Assembly: GCF_013868155.1 (NCBI RefSeq)
Contig: NZ_JACEOG010000002.1
Coordinates: forward strand, 496,001-560,000
Direction of reading: 5' to 3'
Length of the DNA: 64,000 bases
DNA from: Aeromicrobium phoceense
GTDB lineage: Bacteria; Actinomycetota; Actinomycetes; Propionibacteriales; Nocardioidaceae
Part shown: positions 34,655 to 43,869 of the stretch, piece by piece
Numbering within the stretch: the stretch's first letter is position 1
Layout of the letters: each line of letters starts with the position of its first letter
Notes under the pieces: generated by a model
The model's database searches: none
What the model was told of the DNA's origin: nothing
What the model saw: the letters and a program-made list of their open reading frames with translations, nothing else
Program-made: the position numbers and the translations under genes

Positions 34655-36098
34655 GCGTGACGTCACGTCGCTGCACCGCGACTCCTCGTGGGAGGGCGTC
34701 CGCGCGGTCGTCGCGGGCTTCGGCGTCAGCGGGTTCGCCGCGGCTGACACCCTGAACCACCTCGGCGCCAGCGTCGTCGTGCTCGACGAGTCCGAGGGCG
34801 ATGACCACCGTCGCGAGCAGGCCCACCTGCTCGAGGTCCTCGGTGCCGACGTGCGGCTCGGTCCCGGCACGACGGCCTCCCTGCCGGGCGACGTCGACCT
34901 CGTGGTCACCTCGCCTGGCTGGCGCCCCAGCGCGCCGTTGCTGACCGAGGCCGCAGGTCGCGGCATCCCCGTCTGGGGCGAGGTCGAGCTGGCCTGGCGC
35001 CTGCGCGGCAGCGACCCGGCACCGTGGCTGGCGGTCACGGGAACGAACGGCAAGACCACCACCGTCCAGATGCTCGAGGCGATCCTGCAGGCGGCCGATC
35101 TGCGCGCGCAGGCCGTGGGCAACGTCGGCACCCCGATCCTTGAGGCCGTCATGGATCCGGAGGGCCGCGACGTGCTCGCGGTCGAGCTCTCCAGCTTCCA
35201 GCTGCACTGGACGCAGTCGATGTCGGCCGAGGCGGCCGCCGTGCTGAACCTCGCGCCCGACCACTACGACTGGCACGGCGGGGCGCAGGCCTACGCCGCC
35301 GCCAAGGGCAAGGTCTACGAGCAGGTCCAGCGCGCGTGCGTCTACAACGTCGCCGACGAGGCCACGATGCACCTGGTCGAGGAGGCGGACGTCGTCGAGG
35401 GCGCCCGCGCCATCGGCTTCACGCTCGGCATCCCCGATCGCGGCATGGTCGGGATCGTCGACGACCTGCTCGTCGACCGCGCGTTCGTCGAGGAGCGCGC
35501 CACCAGCGCGGCCGAGCTGGCGTCCCTCTCCGACCTCGACGACGCCTCGCCCCACAACGTGCAGAACGCCTTGGCGGCCGCGGCGCTGGCGCGGGCCCAC
35601 GGCGTGCCCGCCGTCGCGGTCCGCAACGGGCTGCGCGCCTTCAGGCTGGGCCCTCACCGCATCAGCACGGTGGCCGAGGCCGACGGCGTGCGGTGGGTCG
35701 ACGACTCCAAGGCCACCAACCCGCACGCGGCACGCGCTTCGCTGCAGGCGTTCGACCAGGTCGTGTGGGTCGCCGGGGGACTGGCGAAGGGTGCTGCCTA
35801 CGGCGACCTCGTCCGCGACGCCCGCGACCGGATCCGCGGGGCGGTCCTGATCGGCGCCGACCGCGAGCTGATCGCGGCCGCGCTCGCCGAGCACGCGCCC
35901 GACGTTCCCGTCGAGCTGGCCGACGGCGCCGACGCCGACGCCCTCATGGACTCCGTCGTCGCCGCCTCGCGCCGGCTCGCGCACCCGGGCGACACGGTGC
36001 TGCTCGCGCCCGCCGCCGCCTCGATGGACCAGTTCCGCGACTACGCCCACCGCGGCGACGCGTTCGCCGAGGCCGTGCGCCGGCTCGGCCACAGCTGA
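34644..36098 (+). CDS. murD: UDP-MurNAc-L-alanine:D-glutamate ligase MurD
   Basis: Adds D-Glu to UDP-MurNAc-L-Ala. It is 484 residues long. An N-terminal Rossmann-like UDP domain begins AVVAGFGVSGFAAADTL, the ATP loop is AVTGTNGKTTTVQML near residues 132-146, ELSSFQL near 182, NLAPDHYDWHGG near 203, and DDSKATNPHAA near 353, all diagnostic. It overlaps mraY by 11 bases. It is followed by an opposite-strand gene that breaks the usual murD-ftsW junction. Confidence 0.96.
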   Translation: MPSERDVTSLHRDSSWEGVRAVVAGFGVSGFAAADTLNHLGASVVVLDESEGDDHRREQAHLLEVLGADVRLGPGTTASLPGDVDLVVTSPGWRPSAPLLTEAAGRGIPVWGEVELAWRLRGSDPAPWLAVTGTNGKTTTVQMLEAILQAADLRAQAVGNVGTPILEAVMDPEGRDVLAVELSSFQLHWTQSMSAEAAAVLNLAPDHYDWHGGAQAYAAAKGKVYEQVQRACVYNVADEATMHLVEEADVVEGARAIGFTLGIPDRGMVGIVDDLLVDRAFVEERATSAAELASLSDLDDASPHNVQNALAAAALARAHGVPAVAVRNGLRAFRLGPHRISTVAEADGVRWVDDSKATNPHAARASLQAFDQVVWVAGGLAKGAAYGDLVRDARDRIRGAVLIGADRELIAAALAEHAPDVPVELADGADADALMDSVVAASRRLAHPGDTVLLAPAAASMDQFRDYAHRGDAFAEAVRRLGHS

Positions 36099-36108
36099 CG
36101 CCAGCTGC

Positions 36109-36552
36109 TCAGGCTCCCGCCCCGGGCCTCTCGGCGGGCGGCGGGAACGGGGGACGCGGGGGCCGCTCGCGCAGGAACCGTCGTGCCGCGATCGCCGCGA
36201 GGACGGTGCCCGCGATCGACGTCGCGACCACGACGTCGCGCCACCAGGGCGGTCCGGGGGAGTCGCTGTTGCCCACGCAGTCGTGCATCGGGTTCGGGGC
36301 GTCCACGTTCTGCAGGAAGGTGCGCGCGGCCGAGACGTAGGCCGAGGTCGCCGCCGGGTCCCAGCCACCGGGGTTCCACAGCTTGTACCAAGCACCGTTG
36401 CGGCGACTGATGCGGCACGTGACGTTCGTCGCCGACGAGTGGAAGCCGTCCGCGGGGCCGAGGTGGCCGATCACCCGCCGCCCGAAGTAGATCGGGACGC
36501 GGTCGTCCGGATCGCTGATGCGTGCCACGGGGAAGTTCCCATCGAGCCCCAT
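36109..36552 (-). CDS. orphan membrane-anchored protein inside the dcw cluster
   Basis: A 147-residue protein on the strand opposite to all dcw genes. The N-terminal 95 residues are soluble and polar, with aromatic-rich stretches (VPIYFGRRVIGHLGP, NGAWYKLWNPGGWDP) and two Cys (one in TNVTCRI, one in MHDCVGN). One membrane helix near residue 108-127 (VVVATSIAGTVLAAIAAR) and a Pro/Arg-rich tail follow. Without a signal peptide the topology is unclear. TACGGT (36559-36564) is 6 nt before the ATG at 36552, so a real leaderless promoter is likely. It ends 10 bases from the murD stop. No family recognised. Confidence 0.65.
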   Translation of the reverse strand: MGLDGNFPVARISDPDDRVPIYFGRRVIGHLGPADGFHSSATNVTCRISRRNGAWYKLWNPGGWDPAATSAYVSAARTFLQNVDAPNPMHDCVGNSDSPGPPWWRDVVVATSIAGTVLAAIAARRFLRERPPRPPFPPPAERPGAGA

Positions 36553-36715
36553 CGATCCACCGTACGCCCGCACCGGGTCACCGGCCAGGGTGCGCACGCC
36601 ACCGGATGGGCCCGGATCGGGTCCCCGGGCGACACGCGCCCCCAGGTCCCGGAGGCACGCCGTCCCACGGGCCACACTGGTGAGCAGTTTCTCTTCTCTT
36701 CCCCGAAGGAACGCC

Positions 36716-37936
36716 ATGAGTACCACCGCATCTCGGCGGTCGTCGAGCACGCTCGACACCGTGCGGACCCTGCTCGAGCGTCCGCTCGCCTCCTACCAGC
36801 TCGTGCTGGGCACCACCGGACTGCTGCTCGGACTCGGCCTGATCATGGTGCTGAGCGCGAGCTCGGTGTTCGCCCTGCGGGTGTACGGCAACTCCTTCGA
36901 GATCTTCGGTCGCCAGGCCATCTTCGCCGTCGTCGGCCTCGTCGCCATGGTCATCGCGATGCGCATCCCCCTGGAGCGGGTGCGGCAGCTGGCGCGACCG
37001 GCGCTCCTCGCTGTCGTGCTCCTCATCGGCCTGACCTTCACGCCGCTGGGCATGGACATCAACGGCAACCGGAACTGGATCCCGCTGTTCGCCGGATTCA
37101 ACCTGCAGCCGTCGGAGTTCGCGAAGCTCGCGATCGTGCTGTGGATCGCCGACCTCTACACCCGCCGGCACCGTCACCTCGGCACGCCGCGCTACGTCAT
37201 CACCCCGGTCGTCCCGATCGCCGGGGCCGTGGCGGCCCTGGTCGTGTTCCAGAAGGACCTCGGCACCGCCGTGATCCTGTTCGCGATCATCGCGGGCATG
37301 CTCTGGGTCGCCGGGCTGCCGCTGAAGCCGATGCTCGGCTTCGGCGCCGGGCTGGTCGTGCTGCTGCTGTTCTTCGTCGCCACGGCCCAGCACCGGGTCG
37401 ACCGGTTCATGTCGTTCCTCAACCCGATGGCCGATCCCGAGCAGTCCGGCTACCAGGCGATCAAGGCCATGATGGGCTTCGCCCGCGGCGGCTTCTGGGG
37501 ACTCGGCCTGGGCAGCAGCCGCCAGAAGTGGGGCGCCCTGCCCGAGGCCCACACCGACTTCATCCTGGCCGTGATCGGCGAGGAGCTCGGCCTCGCCGGC
37601 AGCCTCGTGATCCTCGTGCTGTTCTGCCTGCTGGCGTACACCGGCTTCCGGATCGCGCACCGCAGCCGTGACCGCTTCGCCGGCTACCTCGCCGCCGGCA
37701 TCACCATCTGGCTCACCACGCAGGCGATCATCAACATCGGCATGGTGCTGGGCATGCTGCCGGTCATCGGCGTCCCGCTCCCACTCATCTCGTACGGTGG
37801 TTCCAGCATGATCGCCACTCTCGCCGCGCTGGGCCTCCTGGCCAACTGCGCCACCACCGAACCGGGCGCCGCACGGGCGCTGTCCACCTCGCGCCGCGCG
37901 AAGGCGCGCAAGAAGCAGCGCACGGTGGGTCGCTGA
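36716..37936 (+). CDS. ftsW: septal peptidoglycan glycosyltransferase FtsW
   Basis: A 406-residue SEDS-family membrane protein with ten hydrophobic segments that polymerises lipid II at the septum with FtsI. Typical parts are LSASSVFALRVYGNSFEIFGRQ near residues 42-63, NGNRNWIPLFAGFNLQPSEFAKL near 113-135, the catalytic-region Asp in VFQKDLGTAV near 178, and the C-terminal GVPLPLISYGGSS near 346-358. The cytoplasmic tail is Arg/Lys-rich. A GAAGGA ribosome site precedes the ATG. The 163 bases upstream contain a CT-rich stretch but no clear -10. Confidence 0.96.
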   Translation: MSTTASRRSSSTLDTVRTLLERPLASYQLVLGTTGLLLGLGLIMVLSASSVFALRVYGNSFEIFGRQAIFAVVGLVAMVIAMRIPLERVRQLARPALLAVVLLIGLTFTPLGMDINGNRNWIPLFAGFNLQPSEFAKLAIVLWIADLYTRRHRHLGTPRYVITPVVPIAGAVAALVVFQKDLGTAVILFAIIAGMLWVAGLPLKPMLGFGAGLVVLLLFFVATAQHRVDRFMSFLNPMADPEQSGYQAIKAMMGFARGGFWGLGLGSSRQKWGALPEAHTDFILAVIGEELGLAGSLVILVLFCLLAYTGFRIAHRSRDRFAGYLAAGITIWLTTQAIINIGMVLGMLPVIGVPLPLISYGGSSMIATLAALGLLANCATTEPGAARALSTSRRAKARKKQRTVGR

Positions 37937-37938
37937 CC

Positions 37939-39018
37939 GTGCGCGTCCTGCTCGCCGGCGGTGGTACCGCCGGTCACACGTCTCCGCTGCTCGCGACCGC
38001 CGCCGTGCTGGCCGACGCCGGGGACGACATCGTCTGCCTCGGCACGCCCCGTGGTCTCGAGGTCACGCTCATCCCGCAGGCGGGTCACGCGCTCGAGCTG
38101 GTGCCGCCGGTGCCTCTGCCTCGCCGCCCCAACGCCGACCTGGTGAGGCTGCCGGCGAACCTGCGTCGCTCGGTCTCGGCCACCCTCGACGTGATCGACC
38201 GGTTCCGTCCCGACGTCGTCGTGGGCTTCGGCGGCTACGTCTCGGTGCCGGCCTACCTCGCCGCGCGCCGCCGGAAGCTGCCCCTCGTCGTGCACGAGGG
38301 CAATGCCCTGCCCGGCATCGCGAACAAGCTGGGCGCGCGCCTGACCCGTCACGTCGCCACCAGCTTCCCCGACACCGAGCTGCGCCACGGCACCTACATC
38401 GGCCTGCCGATCCGGCGCCAGATCGCCGACCTCGACCGTCACGCCACGCGCGCCGAGGCGCGCGCGCACTTCGGCCTCGACGCCGACCGGCCGACCATCC
38501 TGGTCACCGGCGGCTCCCAGGGCGCCCGCCGCATCAACACCACGATGTCGGCCGCGGCCCGCGACCTCGCCGAGGCTGGCGTGCAGGTGCTGCACGCTGC
38601 CGGCCGGCCCGAGGAGGTCGACCTCGACCGGCGTGAGGGCGACCCGCCCTACGTGGTCGAGCAGTACATCGACCGCATCGACCTGGCCTACGCGGCCGCC
38701 GACCTCGTCGTGTGCCGCTCCGGGGCCAACACCGTCACCGAGGTTGCCGCCGTCGGCCTGCCCGCCGTGTTCGTGCCGCTGCCCATCGGCAACGGCGAGC
38801 AGGCCCTGAACGCCCATCCGGTCGTGGGCGCGGGCGGTGCGCTGCTCATCGAGGACGGCGCCTTCACCCCGGCCTGGGTCGACAGCGCCGTCGTGTCGCT
38901 GGTCACCTCGCCCGAGCGCCTCGAGCGCATGTCGCAGTCCGCCTCGGGCATCGTGCGGCGCGACGCCGCCGAGCGCCTCGCCGACCTGGTGCACCGCGCG
39001 GGGGAGGAGCGCCGGTGA
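37939..39018 (+). CDS. murG: MurG transferase (lipid II synthase)
   Basis: Transfers GlcNAc from UDP-GlcNAc to lipid I at the inner membrane face, giving lipid II. It is 359 residues long. Gly loop 1 AGGGTAGHTSP is near residue 6, FGGYVSVPAY near 97, HEGNALPG near 116-123, and the second domain has TGGSQGARRIN near 184 and the UDP-GlcNAc site CRSGANTVTEV near 257-267. The start GTG lies 2 bases after the ftsW stop. The stop overlaps the murC GTG. Confidence 0.97.
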   Translation: MRVLLAGGGTAGHTSPLLATAAVLADAGDDIVCLGTPRGLEVTLIPQAGHALELVPPVPLPRRPNADLVRLPANLRRSVSATLDVIDRFRPDVVVGFGGYVSVPAYLAARRRKLPLVVHEGNALPGIANKLGARLTRHVATSFPDTELRHGTYIGLPIRRQIADLDRHATRAEARAHFGLDADRPTILVTGGSQGARRINTTMSAAARDLAEAGVQVLHAAGRPEEVDLDRREGDPPYVVEQYIDRIDLAYAAADLVVCRSGANTVTEVAAVGLPAVFVPLPIGNGEQALNAHPVVGAGGALLIEDGAFTPAWVDSAVVSLVTSPERLERMSQSASGIVRRDAAERLADLVHRAGEERR

Positions 39019-40415
39019 GGATCGACCTGCCGAGTGAGGTCCTTCCCGCCGACCAGCTCGGTCGCGTGCACCTCATCGGGATCGGCGGCGCCGGCCTCTC
39101 GGCGATCGCCCTGCTCCTGCACGAGGCCGGGGTCGACGTGAGCGGCAGCGACGGCAGGGACTCCGCGGTGCTCCAGCGCCTGCGGGCGGCCGGCATCACG
39201 TGCCACGTGGGCCACGACCCGGCGTACCTCGCCGACCGCGACACCGTCATCGCGTCCACGGCCGTCCCCGAGGACAACCCCGAGATCGTCGAGGCGCAGC
39301 GGCGCGGGCTGCGGCTGTGGCCGCGCTCGGCCGGGCTCATGTCCACGATGCTGGGTGACCGCCGGATCGCGATCGCCGGCACCCACGGCAAGACCACCAC
39401 CACCGCGATGCTCACCTTCGCGCTGCGCGGCGCCGGGGCCGACCCGTCCTTCGCGATCGGCGCTGAGGTCGCGGGGCTGGGCACCAACGCCCGCCGCGGC
39501 GCGGGTCCGGAGTTCGTCGTCGAGTCCGACGAGAGCGACGGCGCCTTCCTGCACTACCGCCCGCACGCCGCCGTGATCACCAACATCGACGCCGACCACC
39601 TCGACACGTGGGGCACGGTCGAGGCGTACGAGCAGGCGTTCGCCGAGTTCGCCGGCACGGTCGAGGAGGTCGTGGCGCTGTCGGCCGACGACCCCGGCTG
39701 CCGCCGGCTGCGCGAGACCGTCGACAGCCCGCGTCTCGTCACGGCGGGGTTCGCCGACGACGCCGACGTGCGAGGTCAGGACGTGGAGGTCGTGGGCTCC
39801 ACGACGCGCTTCACGGTCACGGCCGACGACCTGCCGCCCACCGAGGTCGTGCTCGCCGTCCCGGGACGCCACTACGCCGCGGACGCACTGCTGGCGCTGG
39901 CGATCGGCCGCGAGCTCGGTCACGACGTCGCCGGGATGGTCGAGGGCCTGGCCGGATACACCGGTGCCGCTCGTCGGATGGAGCCGAAGGGCGAGGCCGC
40001 GGGGGTGCGCGTCGTCGACTCGTACGCCCACCACCCCACCGAGATCGCCGCCGACATCGCCGCGGCCCGGGCCCTGGCCGGCGACGACCGCCTCGTCGTC
40101 GTGTTCCAGCCCCACCTGGTCAGCCGCACGCGGCTGTTCGGGGCACGGATGGGCCAGGAGCTGGCCGCGGCCGACCTCGTCGTCGTGGCCGACCTCTACC
40201 TCGCCCGCGAGGCCGCCGACCCGGACGTGACGTCGGCGCTGGTGGTCGGCGCTGCCGGTCCGCATGCCCTCGCCGGGGGACCGGTCCAGGACGTGCCGGG
40301 GTTCCTGCTGCCGCTGGTCCGGGCGGGCGACCTCGTGCTGACCCTCGGCGCCGGGGACGTCACCACGGTCGGGCCGGCGCTGCTCGAGCTGCTGCGGGAC
40401 TCCGGCGATGAGTGA
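39015..40415 (+). CDS. murC: UDP-MurNAc:L-alanine ligase MurC
   Basis: Starts the stem peptide by adding L-Ala to UDP-MurNAc. It is 466 residues long. UDP-binding LIGIGGAGLSAIA is near residues 20-32, ATP-binding IAGTHGKTTTTAM near 119-131, ESDESDG near 174, NIDADHLDTWG near 192, and DSYAHHPTEI near 335-344. The GTG overlaps the murG stop (GTGA) and the ftsQ ATG lies 8 bases inside its 3' end, so the three are coupled. Confidence 0.96.
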   Translation: MRIDLPSEVLPADQLGRVHLIGIGGAGLSAIALLLHEAGVDVSGSDGRDSAVLQRLRAAGITCHVGHDPAYLADRDTVIASTAVPEDNPEIVEAQRRGLRLWPRSAGLMSTMLGDRRIAIAGTHGKTTTTAMLTFALRGAGADPSFAIGAEVAGLGTNARRGAGPEFVVESDESDGAFLHYRPHAAVITNIDADHLDTWGTVEAYEQAFAEFAGTVEEVVALSADDPGCRRLRETVDSPRLVTAGFADDADVRGQDVEVVGSTTRFTVTADDLPPTEVVLAVPGRHYAADALLALAIGRELGHDVAGMVEGLAGYTGAARRMEPKGEAAGVRVVDSYAHHPTEIAADIAAARALAGDDRLVVVFQPHLVSRTRLFGARMGQELAAADLVVVADLYLAREAADPDVTSALVVGAAGPHALAGGPVQDVPGFLLPLVRAGDLVLTLGAGDVTTVGPALLELLRDSGDE

Positions 40416-41118
40416 CCGCTTCGCCGAGAAGCTCCGCCTGAAGCGTCGTCGCTCACGCTGGCGCATCGCCGGCGTGGTCCTGCTCGTGCTCGTCGTCTCG
40501 GCAGCCGTGTGGGCCATCTGGTTCTCGAGCCTCTTCGAGTCCCGCGAGGTCACCGTGAGCGGCACCGAGCACGTGCCGGTCGACCGGGTCGTGCGCACCG
40601 CCGAGGTTCCGCTGGGGACGCCCGTCCTGCGCGTCGACACCGAGGCGATCGCCGAGCGTGTGGCGACCCTCAAGCCCGTCGAGTCCGTGAAGGTCGAGCG
40701 CGACCTGCCGCACACGATCCGCATCGTCGTGACCGAGCGCGACGCGGTCGCCTGGGTCGACCGCTCGGGCACGCCCTGGGCCGTCGATTCGTCCGGGGTG
40801 GTCTACCGCCCGCTGAACTCGCGTCCGCGGCACCTGCCCGAGCTGGACGTCGACGTCGAGGACCGCCGTGTGGTGGCCGCCACGGCACGGGTGGCGGCCG
40901 ACATCGCCGCGGGCGACCGCGACCTGCTCGGCGACACCGACACGATCACGGCCGAGACCCGCGACTCGATCGAGCTGGCCCTGTCGAAGGGCCGCACCGT
41001 GGTGTGGGGGAGCGCGGAGGAGGCGCAGGCCAAGCTGTCGGTGCTGCGCCCGCTGCTGCAGATCGACGCACGCAGCTACGACGTCAGCGCTCCCGAGCGC
41101 CCGACGACGCTCGAGTGA
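40408..41118 (+). CDS. ftsQ: cell-division protein FtsQ (POTRA domain)
   Basis: A 236-residue bitopic division protein that ties FtsL/FtsB to the divisome. A basic N terminus (LRLKRRRSRWR) precedes one membrane helix (IAGVVLLVLVVSAAVWAIWF). The POTRA domain follows (FESREVTVSGTEHVPVDRVV) near residues 42-62. The FtsQ core includes VERDLPHTIRIVVTERDAVAW near 98-118. The beta-rich C terminus ends near the stop. The ATG is inside the murC 3' end. Confidence 0.93.
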   Translation: MSDRFAEKLRLKRRRSRWRIAGVVLLVLVVSAAVWAIWFSSLFESREVTVSGTEHVPVDRVVRTAEVPLGTPVLRVDTEAIAERVATLKPVESVKVERDLPHTIRIVVTERDAVAWVDRSGTPWAVDSSGVVYRPLNSRPRHLPELDVDVEDRRVVAATARVAADIAAGDRDLLGDTDTITAETRDSIELALSKGRTVVWGSAEEAQAKLSVLRPLLQIDARSYDVSAPERPTTLE

Positions 41119-41228
41119 CGCGCGTCCTCAGCCGCCCCACCCGCATCGAGTTCAACAACACACGCCCGACACGGCGTGTCATCGACGATCGTCCGGACGG
41201 CCCACCTAGTGTCAAACCATCGACGAGG

Positions 41229-41280
41229 TTGACATAACTATAAGCCTCCACTTGAAGTTTAAGGTTTGAAGGGGAACGAC
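41229..41280 (+). promoter_or_regulatory. probable ftsZ promoter and ribosome site
   Basis: The 162-base gap after ftsQ is AT-rich near its end. TTGACA (41229-41234) is a perfect -35 hexamer. TATAAG (41239-41244) and TTAAGGTT (41258-41265) are nearby A/T-rich elements, but none sits exactly 17 bp from it, so the -10 is not fixed. AAGGGG (41267-41272) is the ribosome site for the ATG at 41281. A small hairpin (41160-41179) lies further upstream. Confidence 0.5.
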
Positions 41281-42429
41281 ATGGCGGTCCAGAACTACCT
41301 TGCGGTGATCAAGGTCGTCGGCATCGGCGGCGGGGGTGTCAACGCCGTCAACCGCATGATCGAGGCCGGGCTCAAGGGTGTGGAGTTCATCGCGATCAAC
41401 ACCGACGCCCAGGCATTGCTCATGACCGATGCCGACGTGAAGCTCGACGTGGGTCGTGACTCCACGCGCGGTCTCGGCGCCGGCGCCGATCCCGAGATCG
41501 GCAAGAAGGCGGCCGAGGACCACGCCGAGGAGATCGAGGCGGCCCTCAAGGGCGCCGACATGGTTTTCGTCACGGCGGGCGAGGGCGGCGGCACGGGCAC
41601 CGGCGGCGCGCCGGTCGTGGCGCGCATCGCGCGGTCGCTCGGTGCGCTGACCATCGGGGTCGTCACGCGGCCCTTCAAGTTCGAGGGACGCAACCGCGCG
41701 GCGCAGGCCGACGTCGGCGTCCAGCGTCTGCGCGAGGAGGTCGACACCCTCATCGTGATCCCGAACGACCGACTCCTGTCGATCAGCGACCAGAGCATCA
41801 GCCTGCTGGACGCGTTCCGCCAGGCCGACCAGGTGCTCTACCAGGGCGTCTCGGGCATCTCCGAGCTCATCACCACGCCCGGTCTGATCAACGTCGACTT
41901 CGCCGACGTGAAGTCGATCATGAGCGATGCCGGCTCGGCCCTCATGGGCATCGGCTCGGCGCGCGGTGAGCACCGCGCCGCCACGGCCGCCGAGCTGGCC
42001 GTCTCCAGCCCGCTGCTCGAGGCCTCGATCGAGGGCGCCCGCGGCGTCCTGCTGTCGATCGCCGGCGGCTCCGACCTCGGCCTGTTCGAGATCAACGAGG
42101 CTGCCGAGCTGGTGCAGGAGGCCGTCCACGACGACGCCAAGATCATCTTCGGCACGGTCATCGACGACTCGCTCGGCGACGAGGTGCGCATCACCGTGAT
42201 CGCCGCCGGCTTCGACGGTGGCGAGCCCAAGCAGCGCGACGCCGCCCAGCCGGCGCTGCGCAGCCGTGAGCAGCAGGCCGCCGCCAAGGAGTCGGCGCCC
42301 GCGACGCAGAAGCCCGCCGAGCGCCCCGAGGGCTCCGAGCAGCGGGTCGTCACCGAGCCCGTGCCGGTCGGCCAGCCCGCCGGCCAGGAGTTCGGCGACG
42401 GTCTCGACATCCCGGACTTCCTGCGCTGA
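41281..42429 (+). CDS. ftsZ: cell-division GTPase FtsZ
   Basis: The tubulin-like GTPase that forms the Z ring. It is 382 residues long. The GTP-binding tubulin signature GGGTGTG is at residues 102-108, the N-terminal [15 protein letters not shown] near 12-26, and the T7-like loop [11 protein letters not shown] near 207 with the catalytic Asp. A variable linker of about 55 residues (rich in Ala, Glu, Pro) follows residue 315. The C-terminal peptide DIPDFLR matches the conserved end that binds SepF and other partners. The ATG at 41281 is chosen; an in-frame TTG at 41266 lies in the ribosome site. Confidence 0.98.
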   Translation: MAVQNYLAVIKVVGIGGGGVNAVNRMIEAGLKGVEFIAINTDAQALLMTDADVKLDVGRDSTRGLGAGADPEIGKKAAEDHAEEIEAALKGADMVFVTAGEGGGTGTGGAPVVARIARSLGALTIGVVTRPFKFEGRNRAAQADVGVQRLREEVDTLIVIPNDRLLSISDQSISLLDAFRQADQVLYQGVSGISELITTPGLINVDFADVKSIMSDAGSALMGIGSARGEHRAATAAELAVSSPLLEASIEGARGVLLSIAGGSDLGLFEINEAAELVQEAVHDDAKIIFGTVIDDSLGDEVRITVIAAGFDGGEPKQRDAAQPALRSREQQAAAKESAPATQKPAERPEGSEQRVVTEPVPVGQPAGQEFGDGLDIPDFLR

Positions 42430-42431
42430 CC

Positions 42432-43142
42432 GTGCCTGACCACTCCGCGCCGTTCTGGTTCCGGTCCGACCTGGGGGTCGCGTCGTTCGGTTTCACCGAC
42501 GCGCGCACCGACCTGGGCCGGGGCCCGGCCGACGGATCACCCGCGGAGGGTCCGGGCGTGGTGGCTGCGGCGCTCGGTGGCCGCCCGGCGCTCATGCGCC
42601 AGGTCCACGGAGCGACCGTCGCCGTCGCCGACCCCGAGGCCCAGCCCGAGGCCGACGCCCTCGTGCTCGACCGCCCCGGCGTCGTGGCGATCGTCCGCGT
42701 CGCCGACTGCGTGCCGGTCGTGCTCGTCGATCCCGACCGGCCCCTCGCCGCCGTGGTCCACGCCGGCCGCGGCGGCATGGCCTCCGGAGTCGCCGGCGCG
42801 GCGGTCGGGGCGCTGCGGTCCCGCGGCGCCTCGCGCCTCGAGGCGTGGGTGGGTCCCCGGGCGTGCGGCTCCTGCTACGAGGTGCCGGCCGCCATGGCCG
42901 ACGAGGTCACGGCGGTCGAGCCGGCCGCCCGCGCCACCACCCGCCGGGGCACGCCGGGACTCGACATCGGTGCCGGCGTCGTCGCCCAGCTGGAGCGCGC
43001 CGACGTGGTCGTCCACGACCTCGGTGGCTGCACGATCGAGGACGAGCGGTTCTGGTCCCACCGGCGGCAGAGCGACGCGGCCGGTCGCTTCGGCGCGGCC
43101 GTGGTGTTGCGCCGCGAGAGGAGTGGCGATGGACCGCCGTGA
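42432..43142 (+). CDS. pgeF: PgeF/YfiH (YlmD) family purine nucleoside phosphorylase / peptidoglycan editing factor
   Basis: A 236-residue DUF152-family protein, long called a multicopper oxidase and now known as a purine nucleoside phosphorylase or peptidoglycan editing factor. The metal/catalytic residues are visible as MRQVHGA near residue 56, RVADCVPVVL near 88, and VVHAGRGG near 113 with the GPRACGSCYEV Cys near 142-150. It begins 2 bases after the ftsZ stop with GTG. Its place between ftsZ and yggS is conserved in actinobacteria. It overlaps yggS by 14 bases. Confidence 0.92.
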   Translation: MPDHSAPFWFRSDLGVASFGFTDARTDLGRGPADGSPAEGPGVVAAALGGRPALMRQVHGATVAVADPEAQPEADALVLDRPGVVAIVRVADCVPVVLVDPDRPLAAVVHAGRGGMASGVAGAAVGALRSRGASRLEAWVGPRACGSCYEVPAAMADEVTAVEPAARATTRRGTPGLDIGAGVVAQLERADVVVHDLGGCTIEDERFWSHRRQSDAAGRFGAAVVLRRERSGDGPP

Positions 43143-43833
43143 CGAGCTGGCGCGGAACCTCTTCGCCGTCCGCGAGCGCATCGCCCGGGCGTGCGACACA
43201 GCCGGTAGGTCCTCCGACGAGGTGACCCTCGTCGTCGTCACCAAGACCCATCCGGCGTCCGACGTCGCGCTGCTGGCCGAGCTCGGGGTCACCGACGTCG
43301 GCGAGAACCGTCACCCGGAGGCGGCCGAGAAGCAGCTCGCCGCCGTCGACGCGGGTGTGGCCCTGCGCTGGCACTTCGTCGGCGGCCTCCAGACCAACAA
43401 GGCCGGTGCCGTCGCGCGCTACGCCGACGTCGTCCACAGCGTCGACCGGGCCAAGCTGGCCCGCTCCCTCGACCGTGGCGCACAGGCCGCCGGGCGCACC
43501 CTGCGCTGCCTCGTCCAGGTGGACTTCGACACGACCGACCCCGGGCGTGCGGGAGTGCCACCGGCCGACGTGCCGGTCCTGGCCGACGTCATCGCGGGGG
43601 AGTGCCCCCACCTCGAGCTCGGAGGCGTGATGACCGTCGCGCCGCTGGGCCAGGACCCCGCCCCGAGCTTCGCCCACCTGCGCGAGATCAGCGCCGAACT
43701 GCGGCGCACCACGCCGTCGGCGACGATGATCTCAGCGGGGATGAGCGAGGACTTCGAGGTCGCGATCGCGCACGGCGCGACACACGTGCGCGTGGGTCGT
43801 TCGGTGCTCGGGCAGCGCCCTGTACTGCAGTAG
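43129..43833 (+). CDS. YggS/PLPBP family pyridoxal phosphate-binding protein
   Basis: A 234-residue TIM-barrel protein that carries pyridoxal phosphate and keeps B6 and amino-acid balance; it has no known catalysis. The PLP Lys is in LVVVTKTHPASDV near residue 33. GENRHPEA near 57, RWHFVGGLQTNKA near 80-92, and HSVDRAKLARSLD near 103 are family motifs. The C-terminal phosphate-binding stretch is MSEDFEVAIAHGATHVRVG. The H-x-I-G of other members is here HFVGGLQ. An AGAGGAG ribosome site lies inside pgeF. Confidence 0.93.
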   Translation: MDRRDELARNLFAVRERIARACDTAGRSSDEVTLVVVTKTHPASDVALLAELGVTDVGENRHPEAAEKQLAAVDAGVALRWHFVGGLQTNKAGAVARYADVVHSVDRAKLARSLDRGAQAAGRTLRCLVQVDFDTTDPGRAGVPPADVPVLADVIAGECPHLELGGVMTVAPLGQDPAPSFAHLREISAELRRTTPSATMISAGMSEDFEVAIAHGATHVRVGRSVLGQRPVLQ

Positions 43834-43869
43834 TCTCAACAACGTCAAGACCGAAGATCGGGAGTGAGC

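Noticed and set aside
41266-42429. TTG at 41266 as the ftsZ start
   Set aside because: It lies in the ribosome site of the ATG at 41281, which gives the normal FtsZ N terminus.
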